Assembly (NCBI RefSeq): GCF_019130065.1
Contig: NZ_JAHSPG010000009.1
Span: 1 to 64,000 of the forward strand
DNA length: 64,000 nt
Reading direction: 5' to 3'
From: Pinibacter aurantiacus
GTDB lineage: Bacteria; Bacteroidota; Bacteroidia; Chitinophagales; Chitinophagaceae
Below, piece by piece: positions 53,475 through 61,294 of this stretch; positions within the stretch are counted from its first letter, which is position 1; each line of letters begins with the position of its first letter. The position numbers and the translations under genes were made by a program. Below the pieces are notes generated by a model. The model saw nothing but the letters and a program-made list of their open reading frames with translations. It did not search any database and was not told the origin of the DNA.

Positions 53475-54914
53475 TTAAAATTCTGCGGTTTTTGGTGTTC
53501 TTGGAAATGCGATTACGTCGCGGATATTTGTCATGCCTGTAACGAACAGCACCATGCGCTCGAAGCCTAATCCGAAGCCCGCATGAGGCACTGTGCCGAA
53601 GCGGCGGGTATCAAGATACCACCACAGGTCTTCTGCAGGAACATGCATTTCTTTCATTCTTGCTTCCAGGTTTTCCAGTCTTTCTTCTCTTTGAGAACCA
53701 CCTACGATCTCGCCGATGCCGGGAGCCAGAATATCCATTGCTGCTACAGTTTTGCCATCCTCATTCAAGCGCATGTAAAATGCTTTGATGTCCTTAGGAT
53801 AGTTTGTAACGATCACCGGTTTTTTGAAATGCTTTTCCACCAAATAACGCTCATGCTCACTCTGCATGTCAATTCCCCATTTTACCTCGTATTGGAATTT
53901 TTTCTTTTTATATGCCGGAGATTGCAACAAAATATCGATCGCTTCGGTATAAGTGATGCGCTCGAAATTGTTGTTCAACACAAACTCAAGTTTTTCGATC
54001 AGTCCCATTTCGCTACGCTCAGCCTGGGGTTTTTGTTTTTCTTCTTCAACAAGGCGCTGCGCAAGAAACTCGAGGTCCTCGCGGTTGTTATCCATTGCAT
54101 ACTGAATAATGTATTTGATGAATTCTTCAGCAAGGTTCATGTTGTCCTCCAGATCGGAGAACGCCATTTCCGGCTCGATCATCCAAAACTCTGCAAGGTG
54201 ACGCGCTGTATTTGAGTTTTCCGCACGGAACGTGGGCCCAAACGTATAAATTTCGCCAAAGGCGGTTGCGCCCAGTTCTCCTTCTAATTGTCCGCTCACT
54301 GTAAGGTTGGTTGACTTTCCGAAGAAATCTTCCTTAAAGTTTACAGAACCATCTTCATTACGTGGTGTACCATCAAAAGGCAAAGATGTTACGCGGAACA
54401 TTTCACCCGCACCTTCTGCATCACTTGCAGTGATGATTGGGGTGTGCAGATATACAAAGCCTTTTTCGTTGAAAAATTTGTGAATAGCGAAAGCCAGCGA
54501 GTGGCGCACACGGAACACCGCACCAAATGTGTTGGTACGGAAACGCATGTGTGCAATTTCACGCAGGTATTCAAGGCTTGGACGGTTCCTTAGTTGAAGG
54601 GGATATTTTTCTGCATCACTATCGCCCAATATTTCCAGTGTTTTTGCTTTTACTTCAATTTTTTGCCCCTTGCCCATAGACGGAACCACTTCACCCGTTA
54701 CTTTAACGGACGCGCTGGTAGTAAGTCTTTTCAGTAAAGCCTCGTCAAATTGACCCAATTCTAAAACGATCTGTATATTATTATTAGTGCTGCCGTCGTT
54801 AACCGCTAAAAACTGGTTATTACGGAATGTGCGTACCCAACCCATTACCGTTACTTCATGGCCCGTTTGCTCCGAGGCCAGCAATTGCTTCACTTTAATT
54901 CTTTTGTTGAACAT
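53475..54914 (-). CDS. asnS: Asparaginyl-tRNA synthetase
   Basis: A 479-residue class IIb synthetase. The N-terminal OB-fold anticodon-binding domain ([22 protein letters not shown]) is followed by motif 2 ([28 protein letters not shown]) and motif 3 ([29 protein letters not shown]). The length is normal. A -7-type TATATTTG lies about 25 bases upstream of the start, though no good -33 element was found. Followed by its own terminator. Confidence 0.97.
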   Translation of the reverse strand: MFNKRIKVKQLLASEQTGHEVTVMGWVRTFRNNQFLAVNDGSTNNNIQIVLELGQFDEALLKRLTTSASVKVTGEVVPSMGKGQKIEVKAKTLEILGDSDAEKYPLQLRNRPSLEYLREIAHMRFRTNTFGAVFRVRHSLAFAIHKFFNEKGFVYLHTPIITASDAEGAGEMFRVTSLPFDGTPRNEDGSVNFKEDFFGKSTNLTVSGQLEGELGATAFGEIYTFGPTFRAENSNTARHLAEFWMIEPEMAFSDLEDNMNLAEEFIKYIIQYAMDNNREDLEFLAQRLVEEEKQKPQAERSEMGLIEKLEFVLNNNFERITYTEAIDILLQSPAYKKKKFQYEVKWGIDMQSEHERYLVEKHFKKPVIVTNYPKDIKAFYMRLNEDGKTVAAMDILAPGIGEIVGGSQREERLENLEARMKEMHVPAEDLWWYLDTRRFGTVPHAGFGLGFERMVLFVTGMTNIRDVIAFPRTPKTAEF

Positions 54915-54962
54915 ATACAGATTTTTAAAAGGAGAGCAAATATAAACAATGTCGCGTGAACT

Positions 54963-55247
54963 GGGTGAATGGTGAATCGTGAATGGTGAATGCAGCAGTC
55001 TGGATATCCGTGAAAGGGATTATTAATAAGACCAAAGCGGGTTAAGGCCGGGTAGATCCGAAGAGCCGGTAATCAAGGTAACTGTTAAATCGGCAAATCA
55101 TCCCCGATTCACGATTGATCATTCACGTCTTCCGGTTAGTCCTGTATTTCCGCCAGTTCGGATTAAGCATCGCAGGAAACGTCCATTTTTGAAGGCAAAT
55201 TGAGCAATGCGCCCCCTATTCACGTTTCACCATTCACTATTCACGAT
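54963..55247. repeat. Heptamer-word inverted repeat (GGTGAAT type) in a divergent spacer
   Basis: The left arm (54963-54992) is GGTGAAT/CGTGAAT words. Two right-hand segments (55105-55127 and 55216-55247) carry the reverse complement. About 400 bases separate the two flanking genes and no coding sequence is seen there. Confidence 0.8.
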
Positions 55248-55320
55248 TTTCCGCCCGCCACAAATAGTTTAATAAATAAATGACTATTAGTAGTTTTAGC
55301 GGCTTAAAACTTGACTAAAC

Positions 55321-56634
55321 ATGAATAGAAAGAAATTGATGCTTATTGCTACGGCAGCACTAATGGGTGCCGGTGCGATGGCTCAACAGGTGAAATTTGT
55401 TGAATACGATCTTGACAACGGATTACACGTCGTTCTTCACCAGGATAAGAAAGCTCCTGTGGTGGCAGTTACGGTTATGTATCACGTTGGATCTAAGAAT
55501 GAACAGGTGGGCCGCACGGGATTTGCCCATTTCTTTGAACACCTGCTGTTTGAAGGCACCGAAAACATTAAACGTGGCGAGTTCATGAAGATCGTTTCCA
55601 GCAATGGGGGCCAGAACAACGCCAATACAACCCAAGACAGAACTTTTTACTACGAAGTATTTCCTTCCAACCAACTTGAGCTAGGCCTATGGCTGGAAAG
55701 CGAGAGAATGCTTCATCCGGTGATAAACGAGATAGGCGTGAAAACGCAGAATGAAGTGGTGAAGGAAGAAAAAAGAATGCGTATAGACAACCAGCCTTAT
55801 GCAAGATTTAATGAAGAGATTTTCAAACGCTTGTTCACAAATCATCCTTACCACTGGCAAACCATCGGTTCTATGGAAGACCTGGATGCCGCGAAACTGG
55901 AAGAGTTCCAGGCGTTCTTCAAAAAATTCTATGTTCCCAACAATGCAGTGCTGACAATAGCAGGAGACATCGATGTTGATAAAACAAAGCAACTGGTGGC
56001 ATCTTACTTTGGCGACGTACCTAAAGGCGCACCGGTAACGCAACCAAGCATCAAAGAAGCGCCCATCACAAAAGAAATGATCGACACGGCTTATGATGCG
56101 AACATTCAAATTCCCGCTGTATTTGCGGCGTACAGAACGCCGGGCAGCACAACAAGAGATGCGCAGGTGCTTGGATTGATAAGCAAAGTGCTGTCTGGTG
56201 GCGCGAGCTCACGTTTGTACAAGAAAATGGTAGACGATAAGAAGAATGCATTGCAGGTAGCCGCGTTCAATTATTCCCTGGAAGATTATGGCGCATACAT
56301 TACGCTTGCCTTACCAAACGGCAACGCGAAGCTGGAAGATCTTTTGAAAGATATGGATGATGAAGTTGCAAAATTGCAAACAGACCTGATCAGCGAATCT
56401 GACTATCAAAAATTGCAGAATCAGTTTGAGAACGACTATGTGAGTGCCAATACTAAAATGGTAGGGGTTGCTGAAAATCTTGCTGATGGATACACTTTCC
56501 ACAAAAATACAAACGAAGTAAACGAGGAGTTAAAAGAGGTTCGTTCCATTACCCGTGAAGAAATTCGCGATGTGGCGAAGAAATACCTGAACAAGAACCA
56601 GCGCCTCGTACTTTATTATTTACCTAAGAAATAG
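55321..56634 (+). CDS. M16-family zinc metallopeptidase, active subunit
   Basis: A 437-residue exported peptidase with a signal peptide ending near AMAQ. The inverted zinc motif HxxEH is His70-x2-Glu73-His74, and Glu150 lies 76 residues later, as expected for the third ligand. It belongs to the M16B-like short form that works as a pair with an inactive homologue; the next gene is such a homologue. Probably periplasmic. Confidence 0.93.
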   Translation: MNRKKLMLIATAALMGAGAMAQQVKFVEYDLDNGLHVVLHQDKKAPVVAVTVMYHVGSKNEQVGRTGFAHFFEHLLFEGTENIKRGEFMKIVSSNGGQNNANTTQDRTFYYEVFPSNQLELGLWLESERMLHPVINEIGVKTQNEVVKEEKRMRIDNQPYARFNEEIFKRLFTNHPYHWQTIGSMEDLDAAKLEEFQAFFKKFYVPNNAVLTIAGDIDVDKTKQLVASYFGDVPKGAPVTQPSIKEAPITKEMIDTAYDANIQIPAVFAAYRTPGSTTRDAQVLGLISKVLSGGASSRLYKKMVDDKKNALQVAAFNYSLEDYGAYITLALPNGNAKLEDLLKDMDDEVAKLQTDLISESDYQKLQNQFENDYVSANTKMVGVAENLADGYTFHKNTNEVNEELKEVRSITREEIRDVAKKYLNKNQRLVLYYLPKK

Positions 56635-56635
56635 A

Positions 56636-56667
56636 AGAAATTAGGAATTAGGAATTAGGAATTAAGG
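56636..56667. repeat. Single heptamer-word arm (AGGAATT type)
   Basis: Four AGGAATT-type words lie between the two M16 genes without an obvious opposite arm. Confidence 0.6.
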
Positions 56668-56840
56668 ATGGCCGCGGGACAGAGATTATAACGAAAGACA
56701 ACCATCTTAATGTTTTAGTTCGATTTCATCAATAAGAAAAAATAATTAATGAAATGAGCACGACAACAATTTTGCCCAGCAAAGGCATGATTAGTTTCAT
56801 GCGAATTCCATCTGGCCAAAATAAAATAAAAAATATTCAG

Positions 56841-58916
56841 ATGAAAAAGATATTCATCATAGCCTCCGCTGCATTGGTCTTCCATGCATCAATGGCGCAA
56901 AAAATAGATCGCTCTCAAAAACCAAAGGCAGGCCCTGCCCCGGTAATCACCATTAAAGATCCTGTAAAGTATACTTTGCCTAATGGCATCACCGTATTGG
57001 TTGTTGAAAACCACACATTGCCAAAAGTAGCTGCAAGCTATTTCATTGATGCCGGTCCAGTAAAAGAAGGTAGCAAAGCCGGCGTTCTTGGATTAATGGG
57101 ACAAATGCTGAGCGAGGGAACCACCAAAAGATCAAAGGCTGATTTTGACGAAGCGGTAGATCAAATGGGCGCTGACGTGAGCCTTGGCTCAGGAAGCGCA
57201 TCTGCATCTGCATTGACACGTTATTTCGACAAAGCGTTTATGCTAATGGCAGAAGGTATGCGTAATCCGGCGTTTACCCAGTCATCATTTGATAAGTTAA
57301 AATCACAATCACTGACCGGCCTGAAAGCTAGCGAGCGCAGTGCAAAAGCGATTTCGGGAAGAGTAGTAGGTGCATTGACTTACGGCAAGAATAACCCTTT
57401 TGGTGAATTTGAAACCGAAGAAAGCATCAACTCGATAACTCTTGCTGACGTTAAAACTGCTTACAGCAAATACGTAACGCCTTCAAGAGGTTATCTCACT
57501 TTTATAGGAGATATTAAACCTGAAGCGGCGAAAGCTTTGGCAGTAAAAGCCTTTGGCGATTGGAAGGGTACTACACTGGCACTGCCAACGGTAGCGAACG
57601 TGAACAATCCGGCGCAAACAGAAGTAAATCTTGTAGATGTTCCTAATGCTGTACAGTCTGAAATCACTGTAACCAATCTTGTGAACCTGCCAATGAGCAG
57701 CCCTGATTACTTCGCGGTATTGCTGGCAAATAACATTCTTGGTGGTGGTTCCGAGTCACGCTTGTTTATGAACCTTCGCGAAAAGCATGCATTTACTTAT
57801 GGTGCGTACTCTGGCATTACTGCCGGTCGCTATCAAACAACGTTCGATGCCACGGCTTCTGTGAGAAATGAAAAAGCAGACAGTGCCGTTGCAGAAATTT
57901 TGAGTGAGATCAAAAGAATGAGAGATACGAAAGTAACAGACGAAGAGTTGAAAAATGCAAAAGCGCTCTACAATGGAACATTTGCTTTGGGCATGGAAAA
58001 TACCGGCCGCATTGCAACTTTTGCTACAAACATTTTACTATACAATCTTCCGAAAGATTTCTACCGTACCTACTTGCAAAAAATCAACGCGGTGACTGCG
58101 GATGACATTCAACGAGTGTCACAGAAATATTTCAACTACAGCAATACACGTGTTGTCATCGTAGGAAAAGCGGAACAAGTACAGCCTGGATTGAAAAGCC
58201 TGGGTTATGCAGTTAATCAATATGATAAATATGCAAACCCTGTTACTGCAATGGCTGCAAAAACAACCAACGTTTCTGCAATGGATGTTGTGAACAACTA
58301 CATTAAGGCAGTAGGTGGTGAAGCGGCGATAAGAAAAGTAAATACAGTATTGATGAATATGGACATGAGTGTGCAAGGAATGACAATGGATGCAGTTCAA
58401 AAGTCAATGAGTCCGAACAAAGAAGTGATGGAAGTGCGCATGAACGGCAATGTGGTAATGAAGGATATGTTTGACGGCGAAAAAGGATATCAAATGCAAG
58501 GCCCTAACAAAAGGGATATGGAGGCTAATGATATCGCTGATAAAAAGGCTAAGAAAAACATAGTTGACCAACTGGATTATAAAGAGCCTGGCTATAAGCT
58601 GGAAATGAAGGGCATTGAAAAAGTAAATGGCAAAGACGCGTATAAGATAGTAATTACAAGTCCTTCCGGTAAAGCGAAAACTGAATACTACGATGTAACC
58701 ACTGCGTTTCTTTTAAAACAGGAAACTTCAAGTGTAGCATCAGGAATGGATCTTAGCCAAACGATGCAGTTTGATAACTATACTAAAGTGAATGATGTGC
58801 TTTTCCCTTTTGCAATGACCTTAACTGTAGAAGCTGGTGGTAATGCAACCGACATCGCTTTCAAAGTAAAAAGCGTTAAAATAAATGAAGGCGTGACTGC
58901 TGACGACTTTAAATAG
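56841..58916 (+). CDS. M16-like inactive subunit with C-terminal lipoprotein-sorting-like domain
   Basis: A 691-residue protein, signal peptide ending near SMAQ. Residues 30-480 are M16-like, but at the zinc-motif position it reads GLMGQMLSEGT, so HxxEH is lost. It should act as the partner of the preceding gene. The C-terminal 200 residues (from about NVSAMDVVNNYIKAVGG) form a LolA/LppX-like domain, an unusual addition. The ATG at 56841 gives a good signal peptide; a 29-residue extension does not. Its last 105 bases recur, diverged, after the carbamoyltransferase gene. Confidence 0.9.
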   Translation: MKKIFIIASAALVFHASMAQKIDRSQKPKAGPAPVITIKDPVKYTLPNGITVLVVENHTLPKVAASYFIDAGPVKEGSKAGVLGLMGQMLSEGTTKRSKADFDEAVDQMGADVSLGSGSASASALTRYFDKAFMLMAEGMRNPAFTQSSFDKLKSQSLTGLKASERSAKAISGRVVGALTYGKNNPFGEFETEESINSITLADVKTAYSKYVTPSRGYLTFIGDIKPEAAKALAVKAFGDWKGTTLALPTVANVNNPAQTEVNLVDVPNAVQSEITVTNLVNLPMSSPDYFAVLLANNILGGGSESRLFMNLREKHAFTYGAYSGITAGRYQTTFDATASVRNEKADSAVAEILSEIKRMRDTKVTDEELKNAKALYNGTFALGMENTGRIATFATNILLYNLPKDFYRTYLQKINAVTADDIQRVSQKYFNYSNTRVVIVGKAEQVQPGLKSLGYAVNQYDKYANPVTAMAAKTTNVSAMDVVNNYIKAVGGEAAIRKVNTVLMNMDMSVQGMTMDAVQKSMSPNKEVMEVRMNGNVVMKDMFDGEKGYQMQGPNKRDMEANDIADKKAKKNIVDQLDYKEPGYKLEMKGIEKVNGKDAYKIVITSPSGKAKTEYYDVTTAFLLKQETSSVASGMDLSQTMQFDNYTKVNDVLFPFAMTLTVEAGGNATDIAFKVKSVKINEGVTADDFK

Positions 58917-58941
58917 GAGTAAGGAAAAATAATAATTTTAG

Positions 58942-58971
58942 AAAATCTACCAGTAAATGGTAGATTTTTTT
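58942..58971 (+). terminator. Terminator after the M16 pair
   Basis: AAAATCTACCA and TGGTAGATTTT form an 11-base stem with a GTAAA loop, followed by a T-run. Confidence 0.85.
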
Positions 58972-59115
58972 ATTTAGAAAATAAACAGGATTTTCGCTAG
59001 CGATCAATGTTCGGCATTCCCCTGCCAGTAAAAACTCTTTCCTCTTAGTATTGGCTTACTCAATCTGTGACGAGTACTTACCTGTAGTTTGTTTTTTTAA
59101 TCTAAAAATACAGGT

Positions 59116-60843
59116 ATGATTATTTTGGGAATTAATGCACACCATGCGGATTCTTCCGCTGCAATTTTTGTGGATGGGAAAATGATTGCTGCGATTGAAG
59201 AAGAGCGTTTTAGACGTGTTAAACATTGGGCCGGTTTTCCGTCTCTCGCCATAGAATTTTGCTTAAAAGAAGCACGGCTACTTATGGAACAGGTTGATTT
59301 TATAGCAATAGGCAGAGACCCTAAATCGAAATTGTTTCAGAAGTTATTGTTTTGGAGTTGCCATCCCTTGGCATCATTATCTTATATTCAAAAGAGAATA
59401 TTTAATTCAAGACAAATATCATCGGGCTTAGTTGAGGATTTATGCAGTTTATCGGGAATACGGACTGAAATAATTGAGCATAAGCTACGACAAGTAGAAC
59501 ACCATCGTAGCCATTTGTCAAGTGCATTTTTCGCTTCTCCCTTCGACGAAGCGGCTATTTTGTCATTGGACGGTTCCGGCGATTTTACAACAACCATGAC
59601 GGCAATAGGAAAAGGAAATAAAATAGAAGTACTCGATTCCATAAATTTCCCTCATTCAATTGGTATTTTTTACACTGCATTTACTCAACTTTTAGGGTTT
59701 CCACATTATGGCGATGAATACAAGGTAATGGGATTAGCGCCATATGGTGATCCAGGATTAACCAACAAGGTTAAAGAGTTAATACAATGGCCCGAAGAGG
59801 GCAGGTTTCGCCTTGATTTATCCTATTTAAGGTCACCCGCTAAAGGGTATGCCTTTTATGAAAATAACATTCCAATTGTTCCTTCACTCTTTTCAAAAAA
59901 AATGGAAGCAGTTTTTGGAAAAGCAAGGCAGGAGGGCGAACCCTTAACGCAATACCATATGGATTTGGCCGCTTCCGTTCAAAAAGCCACAGAGGAAACA
60001 GTATTTAAGCTGCTCACATTTTTACATACCAAAACTGGCTATGATAAAGTGTGTATAGCTGGTGGAGTCGCTCAAAATAGTGTGTTAAACGGAAAAATAA
60101 CCAGGAATACACCGTTTAAGCAAGTTTATATTCCACCTGCAGGTCACGATGCCGGAATATCTATGGGAGCGGCTTTATACGTACAGCATCATCTTGAAGG
60201 TCTTAAAAGACAAGAGCCTATCCATAGTGCTTATACTGGCAGCTATTTCAGTGATGATGTAATAGAAAAGTTATTAAAGGAAAAAGGAGTTGGTTATACA
60301 AAAACTGAATGCGATAAACGCTATGCAACGGTTACCGAATGTTTAATAAATGGGGGTGTTGTTGGTTGGTTCAATGGGCGGGCAGAATTTGGACCGAGGG
60401 CATTAGGGGGAAGATCCATTCTCGTAGATCCGCGAAGAGGCGATGCAAAAGAAATATTAAATAAGAAAATCAAAAGACGGGAGAGTTTCAGACCTTTCGC
60501 TCCTTCAATATTAAAGGAATATGTTGATGAATATTTTGAAGTAAATGACACGGTGCCTTTTATGGAGAAAGTTTTTCCAATAAGAAAAAATAAGCAAGCT
60601 ACTGTTCCCGCAGTTACACATGTGGACGGAACGGGGCGTCTTCAAACAGTTGATAAACTTATATCTCCTGACTATTATAAGTTAATAGATTGTTTTCGAA
60701 TAAAAACGGGAGTTCCGATTTTGTTGAATACTTCCTTTAATGAGAATGAGCCAATCGTAAATTCTCCGGAAGAAGCGTTGAATTGCTTTTTGCGTACAGA
60801 AATGGATATGTTGGTGTTAGAAAACTTCATAGTGCACAGATAG
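59116..60843 (+). CDS. Carbamoyltransferase (NodU/TobZ family)
   Basis: A 575-residue two-domain enzyme. The N-terminal Kae1-like domain has EHHRSHLSSAFFASPF (metal-binding His129, His130, His133), LSLDGSGDFTT and GDEYKVMGLAPYG. The C-terminal part has WFNGRAEFGPRALGGRSIL and FRPFAPSIL. Such enzymes transfer a carbamoyl group from carbamoyl phosphate via carbamoyl-AMP to sugars or antibiotics. No biosynthetic neighbours are present. Composition looks more AT-rich than the M16 genes (judged by eye). Its stop codon abuts a diverged copy of the M16 gene end, a sign of insertion or transfer. Confidence 0.93.
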   Translation: MIILGINAHHADSSAAIFVDGKMIAAIEEERFRRVKHWAGFPSLAIEFCLKEARLLMEQVDFIAIGRDPKSKLFQKLLFWSCHPLASLSYIQKRIFNSRQISSGLVEDLCSLSGIRTEIIEHKLRQVEHHRSHLSSAFFASPFDEAAILSLDGSGDFTTTMTAIGKGNKIEVLDSINFPHSIGIFYTAFTQLLGFPHYGDEYKVMGLAPYGDPGLTNKVKELIQWPEEGRFRLDLSYLRSPAKGYAFYENNIPIVPSLFSKKMEAVFGKARQEGEPLTQYHMDLAASVQKATEETVFKLLTFLHTKTGYDKVCIAGGVAQNSVLNGKITRNTPFKQVYIPPAGHDAGISMGAALYVQHHLEGLKRQEPIHSAYTGSYFSDDVIEKLLKEKGVGYTKTECDKRYATVTECLINGGVVGWFNGRAEFGPRALGGRSILVDPRRGDAKEILNKKIKRRESFRPFAPSILKEYVDEYFEVNDTVPFMEKVFPIRKNKQATVPAVTHVDGTGRLQTVDKLISPDYYKLIDCFRIKTGVPILLNTSFNENEPIVNSPEEALNCFLRTEMDMLVLENFIVHR

Positions 60844-60947
60844 CATTTTCTTTAGCTGTAGAAGCGGGTGGTAATGCAACTGATATAGCCTTCAAGGTGA
60901 AATGTGTTAAGATAAATGAAGGTGTGACTGCCGATGATTTTAAATAG
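60843..60947 (+). pseudogene. Diverged 3'-end copy of the M16-like gene
   Basis: 35 codons including a stop. The 34 residues match the C-terminus of the M16-like protein (58812-58916) at 30 of 34 positions, while 12 codons differ only synonymously. The fragment starts exactly at the G of the carbamoyltransferase TAG, so it has no start codon. The pattern fits a gene end kept under selection in another lineage rather than a recent copy. Confidence 0.88.
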
Positions 60948-60958
60948 AACAATAAGCC

Positions 60959-61101
60959 AATTAATAATTAGTAATTAATAATTAATAGGGCAACATTCAA
61001 TAAAAAGCTCAACTCGCTAAGAGTTGAGCTTTTTACTTTTATGGTTGGTCCCGTTTAGTTTCGCAAACCACCTATTAATTATTCATTATTAATTATTAAT
61101 T
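60959..61101. repeat. Heptamer-word inverted repeat (AATTAAT type)
   Basis: The left arm (60959-60990) is AATTAGT/AATTAAT words ending AGGG, and the right arm (61071-61101) is the reverse complement starting CCT. A terminator hairpin lies inside the pair. Confidence 0.8.
61002..61034 (+). terminator. Terminator after the carbamoyltransferase/M16 fragment
   Basis: AAAAAGCTCAACTC and GAGTTGAGCTTTTT form a perfect 14-base stem with a 5-base loop. It is near-symmetric and could act on both strands. Confidence 0.85.
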
Positions 61102-61140
61102 GGATCTGCAAAATGTCCCTCAATAGAAAGCGCCTGAAAC

Positions 61141-61168
61141 GCCCGATGGATGCGCCATCGGGCTTTTT
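61141..61168 (+). terminator. Second terminator before the TonB receptor gene
   Basis: GCCCGATGG and CCATCGGGC form a perfect 9-base stem with a 5-base loop, followed by TTTTTG. It isolates the receptor from upstream transcription. Confidence 0.8.
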
Positions 61169-61294
61169 GTTTACATTGGCGTAACATGAGGTAACGATTT
61201 GTTCATTTTTGGTTAACGAATCGATAACGCCCGTTAATAGCTTGTTAACAATGCGCAGATACTTTTGCAGCATTCTTAACACAAAGCAAGTTTC

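Noticed and set aside
58917-59115. Integrase or att core beside the carbamoyltransferase cassette
   Set aside because: No recombinase frame is present; the longest exact shared run between the two gene ends is about 14 bases, too short to assert an att core.
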